Assembly (NCBI GenBank): GCA_024643545.1
Contig: JAHEMR010000013.1
Coordinates: 1 to 45,658 of the forward strand
Length of the DNA: 45,658 nucleotides
Reading direction: 5' to 3'
Source: Crocinitomicaceae bacterium
GTDB lineage: Bacteria; Bacteroidota; Bacteroidia; Flavobacteriales_D; Crocinitomicaceae
In this document: piece after piece, positions 7,588 to 16,293 of the stretch
Layout of the letters: every line of letters begins with the position of its first letter
How positions within the stretch are numbered: position 1 is the first letter of the stretch
Notes under the pieces: generated by a model
The model's database searches: none
What the model was told of the DNA's origin: nothing
Seen by the model: the letters and a program-made list of their open reading frames with translations, nothing else
Program-made: the position numbers and the translations under genes

Positions 7588-8585
7588 TGGATCATAAACT
7601 CCTACTTAAGGATATTAAAAACAAGAAGTTCGAAAAAATGTACTTCCTTCATGGTGAGGAGGCATATTTTATTGATGTACTTTCTGATGCGATCATGGAA
7701 CATGCCATGGAAGAACATGAGCGGGATTTTAATCAAACCATACTTTACGGAAAAGACACAGAGCTATTAGCTTTAATTAGTGAGTTGAAAGCCTATCCAA
7801 TGATGGCGGAAAGACGCCTCGTTGTTTTAAAAGAGGCACAGGATTTTCGAAACATTGATGGACTAGAAAAATATGCTGAAGACCCATCTAACACAACGAT
7901 TTTCGTAATTTGTCATAAATACAAAACCTTCGATGCGCGTAAAAAAGTACTGAAGTCATTTGCGAAAAATGGAACGGTGTTTAAGTCAGACAAGGTACGT
8001 GAATACCAATTGGCAGATTGGATTCAACAATATGTAAAATCTACCGGATATGGAATAAATTCGAAGGGAAGCATGCTTCTTGCCGAATTTTTAGGAACAG
8101 ATTTAGGAAGAATTGTGAAGGAATTGGAGAAATTGGCAATCCTACTTCCCGTTGGAACAACCATTGATGAAACACATATTGAATTGAATATTGGAATTTC
8201 AAAAGATTATAATGTTTTTGAGTTCATCAATGCGATTTCCGCACGAAACGCTGAAAAAGCGTTTAAAATCATTCAGTATTTTGAGTACAATCCAAAAGCA
8301 GCAGATTTGACGGTGATTATATCGAACTTATTTAAGTTTTTCTCTCAAATCATGCGCATACATTTTTTGCCGAATAAATCTAGAGAAGCTGTTGCGCAAG
8401 CAATTGGCGTTCACCCATTTGTTGCAGGTGAATTACTTCAGGCAAAAAACCAATATGATCCGCGTAAGCTTGCAGCAGCAATTGAATTACTTCACCGCTT
8501 CGATTTAAAATCAAAAGGTGTTGGGAATGCCAGTATGACCCAAGGGGAATTATTAAAAGAATTAACCTACCAAATCTTACACTAA
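7587..8585 (+). CDS. holA: DNA polymerase III subunit delta
   Basis: A 332-aa clamp-loader subunit that opens the beta sliding clamp. The N-terminal segment KKFEKMYFLHGEEAYFID is the degenerate Walker-type start typical of delta, followed by the AAA+ lid and collar helices (DLTVIISNLFKFFSQIMRIH). The length matches the family. It begins in a TAATG overlap with pepT and ends in a TAATG overlap with rsmE. Confidence 0.92.
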   Translation: MDHKLLLKDIKNKKFEKMYFLHGEEAYFIDVLSDAIMEHAMEEHERDFNQTILYGKDTELLALISELKAYPMMAERRLVVLKEAQDFRNIDGLEKYAEDPSNTTIFVICHKYKTFDARKKVLKSFAKNGTVFKSDKVREYQLADWIQQYVKSTGYGINSKGSMLLAEFLGTDLGRIVKELEKLAILLPVGTTIDETHIELNIGISKDYNVFEFINAISARNAEKAFKIIQYFEYNPKAADLTVIISNLFKFFSQIMRIHFLPNKSREAVAQAIGVHPFVAGELLQAKNQYDPRKLAAAIELLHRFDLKSKGVGNASMTQGELLKELTYQILH

Positions 8586-9268
8586 TGCATTTGTTTTACG
8601 CACCTGAAATAACGGATAAAACGCAAGAGTATACACTAACGGAGGATGAATCAAAACATTGCGTGCGTGTTTTGCGATTGAAGCAAGGTTCACGGGTTGA
8701 ATTGCTTAACGGAAAAGGGCTTTCAGTTCTAGCAGAAATTAAGGATGACCACCCAAAGAAATGCACATTACACATTCTTTCAACGGAATTTCATCCACGT
8801 AGTGCGAAAGAAATTCATTTAGCTCTAGCCCCAACAAAAAACATGGATCGATTGGAATGGCTCATGGAAAAGGCAACGGAAATCGGTTTGTCGAAAATGA
8901 CTTTTTTGAAATGTGACCATAACGAACGAGGTCAACTGAAATTAGATCGGTTAGAAAAAATAGCGATTTCAGCGATGAAACAATCAAAACGGTATTACTT
9001 ACCAGAAATCACTGAATTGGTTTCGTTTCAATCGTTTGTTCAGAATCATCCGAATGGATTTATTGGTCATTGTTATCCCGCAGAAAAGATTGACTTGAAT
9101 TCGATTGAAGAATCGAAAGTATTTTTGATTGGTCCGGAAGGTGATTTTTCAGAGAACGAGGTGAATTTTGCCTTGCAAAATGGCTATCAGGCAGTAAGTT
9201 TAAGTGATTTTAGGTTGAGAACCGAAACAGCCGCACTTATTTCTGTAATGAAATTAAGTTTAGTTTAA
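8585..9268 (+). CDS. rsmE: 16S rRNA (uracil-1498-N3)-methyltransferase
   Basis: A 227-aa SPOUT methyltransferase that methylates U1498 of 16S rRNA. The N-terminal PUA-like domain (about 1-70, HCVRVLRLKQG) precedes the knotted catalytic domain with KATEIGL, IGPEGDFS and LRTETAALISVM, the SAM-binding trefoil motifs. It is slightly shorter than E. coli RsmE (243 aa). Its stop codon interlocks with that of folA on the other strand in the tetranucleotide TTAA at 9265-9268. Confidence 0.95.
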   Translation: MHLFYAPEITDKTQEYTLTEDESKHCVRVLRLKQGSRVELLNGKGLSVLAEIKDDHPKKCTLHILSTEFHPRSAKEIHLALAPTKNMDRLEWLMEKATEIGLSKMTFLKCDHNERGQLKLDRLEKIAISAMKQSKRYYLPEITELVSFQSFVQNHPNGFIGHCYPAEKIDLNSIEESKVFLIGPEGDFSENEVNFALQNGYQAVSLSDFRLRTETAALISVMKLSLV

Positions 9269-9774
9269 GACTTTTTCGTGTATTTCTTTACAGTAAAAGA
9301 AGCCTCGTGTTGTGCATCTTTTTCTTGTTCTAAAATAACCTGACTTTCCCAAATATTTTCATCGAATGCGGTGAAAAAAGTTTCCGCATCATAATGGTGA
9401 TCAACGTGTGTAATGAACATTTCATCAATGATGTTTGATGCCAAAGCCATTCGGTAAATTTCTCCGCCACCAATAATAAAAACGGTGCGTTCCGTTTCTT
9501 CTTTGAAGTAGGTTAAACACGCTTCTAAAGAGTGAAAAACCAAGCAATCTGGTGCATTAAAGTCTTTGTTGCGGGTTAAAACAACGTTTAAACGATTTGG
9601 AAGTGGTCGGTATTTCTCAGGAATACTTTCATAGTTTTTTCTTCCCATTACCACAATTTGACCCTGCGTGGTATCTTTGAAAAACTTCATGTCTTTCGGT
9701 AAGTGCCACATTAAATCATTGTTCTTTCCAATTCCTCTTTGGGAATCCATTGCGACGATTAGTGCGGTCTTCAT
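9265..9774 (-). CDS. folA: Dihydrofolate reductase
   Basis: A 169-aa enzyme that reduces dihydrofolate to tetrahydrofolate with NADPH. It shows GIGKNNDLMWHLPKDM with the substrate-binding acid after WHLP, VVMGRKNYESIP and IIGGGEIY for NADPH binding. It directly follows thyA with a TAATG overlap (the ATG shares one base with the thyA stop), so the enzyme that makes dihydrofolate and the one that recycles it are translated together. It converges on rsmE. Confidence 0.96.
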   Translation of the reverse strand: MKTALIVAMDSQRGIGKNNDLMWHLPKDMKFFKDTTQGQIVVMGRKNYESIPEKYRPLPNRLNVVLTRNKDFNAPDCLVFHSLEACLTYFKEETERTVFIIGGGEIYRMALASNIIDEMFITHVDHHYDAETFFTAFDENIWESQVILEQEKDAQHEASFTVKKYTKKS

Positions 9775-10568
9775 TAGATTGCTACTGCGGCTTTAATGTG
9801 TGGGTGTGGATCGTAATTGCACAATTCAAAATCATCATAGGTAAAGTCAAATAAATTCTTCACCTCTGGATTTATTTTCATTGTTGGTAAGGTCCTAAAT
9901 TCACGCGTCAATTGTAATTGAGCTTGTTCAATGTGATTTGAATATAAGTGTGCATCACCTAATGTATGTACGAAGTCACCCGCTTCTAAACCACAAACTT
10001 GCGCTACCATCATGGTTAACAACGCATACGAAGCAATATTAAAAGGAACACCTAAAAAAGTGTCGGCACTACGTTGGTATAATTGGCAACTTAATTTTCC
10101 ATCGGCCACATAGAATTGAAAAAACGCATGACATGGCGGCAAAGCCATTTTATCGATTTCACCTACATTCCAAGCTGAAACAATGATTCTTCTTGAATCG
10201 GGATTGTTTTTTATCTGGTCAATAACTTGCGTAATTTGATCAATGTGTCTTCCATCTGCGGCTGGCCAAGATCGCCATTGAGAACCATAAACCGGACCCA
10301 AATTACCGGCTTCATCTGCCCACTCATCCCAAATGGAAACATTGTTTTCTTTTAAGTATTGGATGTTCGTATCGCCTTTTAGAAACCACAATAACTCATG
10401 AATTATCGAGCGCAAATGAAGTTTCTTTGTTGTTAAGCAAGGGAATCCTTCCTGAAGGTTATAGCGCATTTGATATCCGAATACCGATATTGTTCCTGTT
10501 CCAGTTCGGTCTTCTTTTTTGACACCGTTATCGAGAATATGTTGCAGTAAATCGTGGTATTGTTTCAT
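9774..10568 (-). CDS. thyA: Thymidylate synthase
   Basis: Converts dUMP to dTMP with methylene-tetrahydrofolate, producing dihydrofolate. With the ATG at 10568 ([15 protein letters not shown]) it has 264 residues, the same as E. coli ThyA. The catalytic Cys lies in [13 protein letters not shown], the dUMP-binding segment is [14 protein letters not shown], and the C-terminus PHIKAAVAI matches the family's closing tail. The frame runs on to a TTG at 10619, but those residues have no counterpart in the family. First gene of thyA-folA. Confidence 0.97.
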   Translation of the reverse strand: MKQYHDLLQHILDNGVKKEDRTGTGTISVFGYQMRYNLQEGFPCLTTKKLHLRSIIHELLWFLKGDTNIQYLKENNVSIWDEWADEAGNLGPVYGSQWRSWPAADGRHIDQITQVIDQIKNNPDSRRIIVSAWNVGEIDKMALPPCHAFFQFYVADGKLSCQLYQRSADTFLGVPFNIASYALLTMMVAQVCGLEAGDFVHTLGDAHLYSNHIEQAQLQLTREFRTLPTMKINPEVKNLFDFTYDDFELCNYDPHPHIKAAVAI

Positions 10569-10683
10569 GGCTTTGAAGATTAGCGCTAAAATAGCCAAAA
10601 TTTTAGTTTTGAAGGTCAAAAAAAATCCATTTACGTTGCTTTATCCAATTCTTTCGTTCCAAAGGAAATGTGTATTTTCGTGT

Positions 10684-11088
10684 ATGAAATGGATCATAAT
10701 AGTTGCCTTTTTCACTCTTTTCGCAAATAGTGTTTCCGCTCAAACGGTGCGTTTAAAGCGAAAATATTTAAAGGAGTACCAGGGTGAAATGCCAAAATTT
10801 AATGCCTTAATAGGAAAGGATCTGCTTGAGGTTACTCCGGCAAAACTAATCGTAAAACTGGACAAGGACAGTTTGTTTCTTTCCATCGGAAATAGCAATT
10901 ACGAAGGTATTTACTCAGCTACTAAATCCGCGAATACAGATGAAGTCCTTCTCCTAATGGAACGTGACAACACACAGATTGCTGAGCGATTTATTCTGAA
11001 TAAAAAAAATAAGACAATTGTAAGAAAGGGTATTTTTCCTCAGCCAGATGTCTGCTTAAATCGCAGTAAAAAATCAGGAAAGAGGTAG
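10684..11088 (+). CDS. Small secreted protein of unknown function
   Basis: A 134-aa protein with a clear signal peptide (MKWIIIVAFFTLFANSVSA, cleavage before QTV). The mature part is basic, beta-rich and without cysteines except near the C-terminus (PDVCLNRSKK). I do not recognise the family. An upstream extension of the frame to 10519 is antisense to thyA and lacks the signal peptide at its start, so I rejected it. The 3' end overlaps the histidine kinase gene by 15 bp on the opposite strand. Confidence 0.65.
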   Translation: MKWIIIVAFFTLFANSVSAQTVRLKRKYLKEYQGEMPKFNALIGKDLLEVTPAKLIVKLDKDSLFLSIGNSNYEGIYSATKSANTDEVLLLMERDNTQIAERFILNKKNKTIVRKGIFPQPDVCLNRSKKSGKR

Positions 11089-12417
11089 CCAAATGGAAAA
11101 AGTAGTTCCTTTTCCAATGGTACTTTTAACTTCAATTTTTCCCTTGTGTGCTTCGATGATTAATTTCACATAGAAAAGCCCAAGTCCAAATCCTTTGACG
11201 TCATGAATGTTCCCTGTTGGAACCCGATAGAATTTATCAAAAATAAACTTTATGTTTTCTTTTTTAATTCCGATTCCGTTGTCACTGACTTCAATCAACA
11301 AACCGTTTCGTTCATTTTTTGTTAGGATGTGAATCATCGCCTTTCCATTGCAGTATTTAATGGCGTTATCGAGTAAATTGTAAACAACATTGGTTAAATG
11401 AACGCTATCGGCTTGAATTTGATGATCCAATGCGCTGCAATCCAGGGTAATTGTGCCACCAATTTCGGTTTGGTTAAACTCGAAATTCTCTTTGACTTCG
11501 TCTAATAGTTCGTGCACATTGAAAAGCTCCTTATTCAAAATAACTTTTTCCTTATCCAATTTTGCAACATTTAAAACACGCTCCACTTGATTTTCTAGGC
11601 GTTTATTTTCCTTAAAAATGATGCTCGCATATTTTCGAATTTTCTCTTGATTTTCATCATCTAAATTCATGCGCATTAACATTTCACTCGAAAGACTTAT
11701 TGTTGAAATCGGCGTTTTTAATTCGTGTGTCATGTTGTTAATGAAGTCGGTTTTGACTTCAGACAATTTTTTTTGTCGAATGATGATGCCTAAACTAAAG
11801 GCAAAAAAGACAATAACGAATAGGATGATAATAATTAGGTATACCCAAGGAGAAACAAACGAAGCTGATTCAATAGACTTTGGTTGGACATTCGGGAAAT
11901 AGACCGTAAAGTAATGCCCATCTTTTGTAAGGTTTAACGATTCAGGGGTAAGTCCAGGTAAGCTTTTTTTCGTATCAGCATAAAGTGAATCTTTGGTGAA
12001 TTTAATGAGATTACCCAAAACAATAGAATCAGTAAAACAATCATAAATTCCATAGACAAAATCTTGGTGGATGTTTTGATGATAAAGTTCTTTTTTTAAA
12101 AGAGTTTCAAGGTAAAAAGGCTGTAATTCTTCGTTGAAATCAACGGTAAAATGATTGCTTTTTATTTGTTTAATTGCTCCGTATAAATCAGTGTGATCGG
12201 GATGTTTGGGAGATATTTGCTCCAAAACTTCCCGCAAGGCGCTATGGGCCTGTTGTGAAAATTCCCGAAGGTTTAAACTGTCCTCTTTTTCTTGTATCGC
12301 AATATTCTTGGCTTGCATTTCCACCGTACTGCGCATCCATACAAATTGCACCAAAAGGATACTAAAAATGGAAACCAGTCCAAGTATTACAACGGAATTA
12401 ACGGTCCAGCGATTCAT
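11074..12417 (-). CDS. Membrane sensor histidine kinase
   Basis: A 447-aa inner-membrane kinase. Two transmembrane helices (9-28 and 190-213) flank a periplasmic sensor domain of about 160 residues with no family I can name. The HisKA domain contains the phospho-acceptor His231 in NNMTHELKTP. The ATPase domain shows the N box NLLDNAIKY (347-355), G1 DNGIGI (379-384), F box FDKFY and G2 GFGLGLF (from 409). No response regulator is adjacent, so its partner is elsewhere. The start codon lies five bases after a TAACTTTG promoter box, so its mRNA is probably leaderless. Confidence 0.92.
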   Translation of the reverse strand: MNRWTVNSVVILGLVSIFSILLVQFVWMRSTVEMQAKNIAIQEKEDSLNLREFSQQAHSALREVLEQISPKHPDHTDLYGAIKQIKSNHFTVDFNEELQPFYLETLLKKELYHQNIHQDFVYGIYDCFTDSIVLGNLIKFTKDSLYADTKKSLPGLTPESLNLTKDGHYFTVYFPNVQPKSIESASFVSPWVYLIIIILFVIVFFAFSLGIIIRQKKLSEVKTDFINNMTHELKTPISTISLSSEMLMRMNLDDENQEKIRKYASIIFKENKRLENQVERVLNVAKLDKEKVILNKELFNVHELLDEVKENFEFNQTEIGGTITLDCSALDHQIQADSVHLTNVVYNLLDNAIKYCNGKAMIHILTKNERNGLLIEVSDNGIGIKKENIKFIFDKFYRVPTGNIHDVKGFGLGLFYVKLIIEAHKGKIEVKSTIGKGTTFSIWLPLS

Positions 12418-12422
12418 CTGAA

Positions 12423-12453
12423 CAAAGTTACTTAATTCAACGGAAAATTAAAA
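12423..12453 (-). promoter_or_regulatory. Promoter of the histidine kinase gene (TTTT-N19-TAACTTTG)
   Basis: On the minus strand TAACTTTG (12430-12423) matches TAnnTTTG exactly, with TTTT (12453-12450), one base off TTTG, exactly 19 bp upstream. Only five bases separate the box from the ATG at 12417. Confidence 0.6.
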
Positions 12454-12458
12454 GCCTA

Positions 12459-13469
12459 TTAGAATCCTTGAACACCGTTAACGGTGGTGTATTTCAGTAC
12501 ATTCTTTTTCTCGGGATGAATGCGGGCAAAAGCAGACTGAACGGCTAATGTACCCTCATGGAATCCACAAAGGATGAGTTTCAATTTGTTTTCGTAGGTA
12601 TTCACATCTCCAATCGCATAGACTCCAGGAATATTCGTTGAATAATCAAGGGTATTCACTTTAATCGCGTTTTTCTCAATTTCTAGACCCCAATCACCAA
12701 TTGGACCAAGGCTTGGTTTTAATCCGAAAAGTGGAATGAAATGATCGGCATCAATGATTAACTCACCGTCTTTTTGATGTGTTACATGAACTTTTTCTAG
12801 TTTACCCGATCCGGATAATCCCGTTACTTCTGCCTCAGTAATCAAATTTATTTCACCAGTTCCAGCCATGTCAATGACTTTTTGGACTGAATCTAAATGT
12901 CCTCGGAACGAGCTACTACGGTGTACCAAGTGTACTTTTTTAGCGATTTTACGCTCGGTTAAATAAATGGACCAATCCAATGCGGAATCTCCACCCCCAG
13001 CAATGACACAAACTTTGTCTTGGTAAATGCTTGGATCTTTGATGATGTATTCAACACCATTATCTTCAAAATCAACGATGTTGTCAATAGGTGGTTTCCT
13101 TGGTTCAAAAACACCAAGTCCTCCTGCAATCATAACGATCGGAGCAAGGTGCTTAGTCCCTTTGATAGTCGTAACGATGAATTTCTCATCTGCTGTTTTA
13201 TCAATGGAAACGGCTGCTTCACCAAGTGTAAATCCAGGTTTGAACGGAGCTGCTTGTTCCATTAAATTATCAATTAATTCACCAGCTAATACAGATGGAA
13301 ATCCAGGAATATCGTAAATGGGTTTTTTAGGATAAATCTCTGAACATTGTCCACCTGCCTGAGGTAAAGAGTCAATTAAATGACAGCGTAACTTTAAAAG
13401 TCCTGCCTCAAACACGGTAAATAGTCCAACAGGACCCGCTCCAATTATGATAATATCTGTTTCGATCAT
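12459..13469 (-). CDS. Ferredoxin-NADP reductase, YumC/thioredoxin-reductase-like type
   Basis: A 336-aa FAD flavoprotein. FAD binding is shown by GAGPVG (11-16) and the C-terminal VYAIGDVNTYENKLKLIL; NADPH binding by IAGGGDSALDW. It resembles thioredoxin reductase but has no redox CxxC, which together with the length marks it as the YumC-type ferredoxin/flavodoxin-NADP reductase. It would supply or accept electrons for ferredoxin in the cytoplasm. It is preceded by a good promoter and is probably monocistronic. Confidence 0.88.
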   Translation of the reverse strand: MIETDIIIIGAGPVGLFTVFEAGLLKLRCHLIDSLPQAGGQCSEIYPKKPIYDIPGFPSVLAGELIDNLMEQAAPFKPGFTLGEAAVSIDKTADEKFIVTTIKGTKHLAPIVMIAGGLGVFEPRKPPIDNIVDFEDNGVEYIIKDPSIYQDKVCVIAGGGDSALDWSIYLTERKIAKKVHLVHRSSSFRGHLDSVQKVIDMAGTGEINLITEAEVTGLSGSGKLEKVHVTHQKDGELIIDADHFIPLFGLKPSLGPIGDWGLEIEKNAIKVNTLDYSTNIPGVYAIGDVNTYENKLKLILCGFHEGTLAVQSAFARIHPEKKNVLKYTTVNGVQGF

Positions 13470-13489
13470 GCTACTGAAAAATTGCTTTG

Positions 13490-13522
13490 CAAATTTAATG
13501 ATTTAAAGAGGGTAACAGCCAA
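13490..13522 (-). promoter_or_regulatory. Promoter of the ferredoxin-NADP reductase gene (TTG-N22-TAAATTTG)
   Basis: On the minus strand TAAATTTG (13497-13490) is an exact TAnnTTTG box and TTG (13522-13520) stands 22 bp upstream, inside the accepted 17-23 bp range. The ATG is at 13469. Confidence 0.6.
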
Positions 13523-13538
13523 TTTTAAAAATTGTTTG

Positions 13539-14522
13539 TTAATGATCCGGATGTTTTGGTGCATTATTCAAAATCAATTCAATTTGTCCCATCACATCTG
13601 CTGTTAATTTTTCTTTAGCATCAAGTGATTTTAAGTTTTCCATGAGTTGGTATTCTTTGCTTGCGCCTATAATCACCGTGCTCACATTCGGATTTTTCAA
13701 ACACCAGGCAAGCCCAAGAATGGGTAAAGTCATGTCTAAATCCGAAGCCAAAGTGCTCAGCTTTTTCACGACATCAATGCGCTCTTCTGTGAGGTTTTTT
13801 TCTTTTAACCATTCGAGTCCGTCCATCCCAAGTCTTGTGTCTTCTGGGAAGTCCATGTTGTATTTTCCGCTTAAAATCCCGCTTGCCAAAGGTGACCAAA
13901 TGGTGGTACCTAATCCAACTGTTTTGTAGATTTGGGAAAACTCAACTTCTACTTTATTACGGGTGAACATATTGTATTCTGGTTGCTCAACGATTGGACC
14001 GATTAAATGATTTTGTTTGGCAAACATGTGAGCCTCCATAATCTCTTGTGCGCTCCATTCAGACGTTCCCCAGTAAAGAATTTTACCTTGCATGATCAGT
14101 TGATGCATAGACCAAACTGTTTCTTCAATGGGTGTTTGTTTGTCTGGACGGTGGCAAAGATACAGGTCTAAGTAATCTAATTGAAAACGTTTTAAGGCTT
14201 GTTCACATGCCTCGAAGATGTGTTTTCTACTAAGGCCTTTTTGTGTTGGAAGTTGACCACCATTTCCGAAGAATACTTTACTACTTACGATGTAACTATC
14301 GCGTGACCAGTTTTTCTTTTTGAGGATGGCTCCCATCACTTCTTCGCTCTTACCATGCGCGTATATTTCTGCGTTGTCAAAAAAATTGATGCCGTTCTCA
14401 TAAGCAATGTCCATCAGTCTTTCAGCAACGTCGTCACCAATTTGTTTTCCAAAGGTTAACCATGAACCCAATGAAAGACGGCTAATTTGTAAGCCGGATT
14501 TTCCAAGATTAGTATATTCCAT
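13539..14522 (-). CDS. Aldo/keto reductase, potassium-channel-beta-like
   Basis: A 327-aa NADPH-dependent (beta/alpha)8 barrel. The catalytic tetrad is visible as Asp and Tyr in FFDNAEIY, Lys in IVSSKVFF and His in LYLCHRPD; the cofactor loop is ASKEYQLMENL near the C-terminus. The start LGKSGLQISRLSLG and the overall pattern put it in the AKR6 (Kv-beta/YghZ) group. The substrate is unknown. It overlaps the EamA transporter gene by 14 bp and is the last gene of the five-gene minus-strand run. Confidence 0.9.
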   Translation of the reverse strand: MEYTNLGKSGLQISRLSLGSWLTFGKQIGDDVAERLMDIAYENGINFFDNAEIYAHGKSEEVMGAILKKKNWSRDSYIVSSKVFFGNGGQLPTQKGLSRKHIFEACEQALKRFQLDYLDLYLCHRPDKQTPIEETVWSMHQLIMQGKILYWGTSEWSAQEIMEAHMFAKQNHLIGPIVEQPEYNMFTRNKVEVEFSQIYKTVGLGTTIWSPLASGILSGKYNMDFPEDTRLGMDGLEWLKEKNLTEERIDVVKKLSTLASDLDMTLPILGLAWCLKNPNVSTVIIGASKEYQLMENLKSLDAKEKLTADVMGQIELILNNAPKHPDH

Positions 14523-15426
14523 TTTCCGTATTTTTTTGTTTTAGGGCTGATTTATCCAGCCAATTCTTGTAAAGCCCATTGGATATCACAACTAGAATGA
14601 TAACCATCGAACCTATATAAAAGTTCACGTTGAGTAATTTGTGTTCGTTCAGAATGAAAATCGCTAGTATGATTGTATAAACTGGTTCTAAATTTATGCT
14701 TAAAGAAACAGTAAAAGCGCCAAGTTTTTTCACGATTTCGATGGTCATTAAAAACGCAAAGGATGTACAAACAACTCCGAGAAAAAGAAGCCAAAGGGCA
14801 TCAGACGTAGTCATTTTAAGCATGGAATAGGTCAATTTTCCGGTAGACCAAAGGACAATACTGATAAAGACAATTCCTGTAATGAGTTCGTATAAAGTGA
14901 TATATGCAGATTCAACATCTTTGGCTATTCGGCCATTAAAAACAGAGAAAAAGGCAGCAAGCAATGCGGAAGCCAATCCAAAGTACAATGCAGTTCGTTC
15001 TTGTGCACTGAAGTCATGGGCAACAAAGTAAATTCCAAAAATGACTAAAAGTCCGAATAAGAATTCTATCCATGAAAACTTACGCTTCATAACAATTGGT
15101 TCTAGCCACGTCACGTGCAAAGTTGTGGTGGATAGACATAAAATCCCAAGTGAAGCGGTTGAAAGCTGAATGCTGTAGTAAAAGGTCATCCAATGTCCAG
15201 CTACCATCATGCCCACCAAAATAATTTTCCAAGCGTGTTTAATTGGAAAGGAGAAGGATTTCTTCATCCAGATAAAATAAAAGGAAAGAAAAATCGCGGC
15301 AATTAGTACACGATACCAAACAATAATGATGGCGTCAAGGTGAATTAATTTACCTAGAATCCCTGTAAATCCCCACATGAAAATGATGACATGCAACCAA
15401 ATGTGGTATCGGTACTTTTGAAACAA
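14509..15426 (-). CDS. EamA/DMT-family transporter
   Basis: A 305-aa inner-membrane protein with about ten transmembrane helices in two EamA repeats; the start WLHVIIFMWGFTGILGKL and the later SLSINLEPVYTIILAI segment are typical. Family members export amino acids or other small metabolites; the substrate cannot be told. It begins two bases after the DUF2911 gene ends and overlaps the aldo/keto reductase gene, so it is in the same transcription unit. Confidence 0.9.
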   Translation of the reverse strand: MFQKYRYHIWLHVIIFMWGFTGILGKLIHLDAIIIVWYRVLIAAIFLSFYFIWMKKSFSFPIKHAWKIILVGMMVAGHWMTFYYSIQLSTASLGILCLSTTTLHVTWLEPIVMKRKFSWIEFLFGLLVIFGIYFVAHDFSAQERTALYFGLASALLAAFFSVFNGRIAKDVESAYITLYELITGIVFISIVLWSTGKLTYSMLKMTTSDALWLLFLGVVCTSFAFLMTIEIVKKLGAFTVSLSINLEPVYTIILAIFILNEHKLLNVNFYIGSMVIILVVISNGLYKNWLDKSALKQKNTENGIY

Positions 15427-15428
15427 TG

Positions 15429-16280
15429 TTATTTCTTTTTACTCCACTCTTCCATGGATTTTTGATTCATTTTAACATAGTTTTGATCACCATCTTTTTC
15501 TGCGGCAATGATAGAAATTTTTGCTGTTGCCAAAGCTCCTTTGATATCGCCATTCGCGGCTTGCAACTGTGCTTTCAATCTTGTCATCCAATAAGCACTT
15601 TCCCCCTTCATTTCTACTGCTTTGGTAGACCAAACAAGTGCCTTTTTTAAATCGATTTGCTCAGTAAAATAATAGCTTGCTGCCGAATAATAATCGTTTG
15701 CGGTAACGGTACTTGATGAAAGTGTTTTTTCAATGCTTTCAACCACCTTTTCTTTCGTGTTAAGGGAAAAAGGAAGAGAAGCTTGTGTATTATCCCAAGT
15801 AATGTTTAACACGGCACTATTGAATTCTAGGTTGTCAATGGAAATTGTTAAGTTTTCCGTTTTTATTGGAAAAACAGTCACCTTTGCAACTACCGATAAA
15901 GCAACTTTTGTTGGGTCCCATTTTTCAGGCAATCCCCAATTTGTTGTATCCGTGTAAAAATCAATCACCCATCTATCTGTATTTGGTGTTGCAAAAACAG
16001 CATAAGTACCTGCTTTTAATACCTCAGCCCCAAAAATCAACTCATCATTCGTCCTGATTTTGGTATTTTCATTTGCTCCTAAGCGCCATCTTTCCCCGAA
16101 AGGGATGAGTTCACCAAAAATTTTACGTTCGTTCACTGCTGGACGAGAATAGCTAATACTAATGTCGGTAAGTCCAGCTCTTTGCTCAACTTTAGCTACT
16201 GGACTCGCTTTTGGCGTTTGCACTTGCGCTTGTGTAAACATGGAGATGCAAACAAGGCTACTTAAAATAATTTTTTTCAT
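15429..16280 (-). CDS. Secreted DUF2911 protein with a helical C-terminal region
   Basis: A 283-aa exported protein. The ATG at 16280 gives a clean signal peptide (MKKIILSSLVCISMFTQA, cut before Q). The DUF2911 core covers about residues 20-165, with SYSRPAVNERKIFGELIPFG and RLGANENTKI, the domain's most conserved stretches. The rest is helical and TPR-like. The function of DUF2911 is not established; it is common in Bacteroidota. An extension upstream to 16319 would put a charged stretch before the signal peptide. It follows the Ig-like lipoprotein gene after 13 bp. Confidence 0.88.
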   Translation of the reverse strand: MKKIILSSLVCISMFTQAQVQTPKASPVAKVEQRAGLTDISISYSRPAVNERKIFGELIPFGERWRLGANENTKIRTNDELIFGAEVLKAGTYAVFATPNTDRWVIDFYTDTTNWGLPEKWDPTKVALSVVAKVTVFPIKTENLTISIDNLEFNSAVLNITWDNTQASLPFSLNTKEKVVESIEKTLSSSTVTANDYYSAASYYFTEQIDLKKALVWSTKAVEMKGESAYWMTRLKAQLQAANGDIKGALATAKISIIAAEKDGDQNYVKMNQKSMEEWSKKK

Positions 16281-16293
16281 GTGTATTTCTTTT

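Noticed and set aside
10519..10683. N-terminal extension of the small secreted protein
   Set aside because: The extension is antisense to thyA and has no coding look; the ATG at 10684 gives a normal signal peptide.
12459..13469. Thioredoxin reductase
   Set aside because: The fold is similar, but the redox CxxC between the nucleotide-binding halves is absent; YumC-type reductase fits better.
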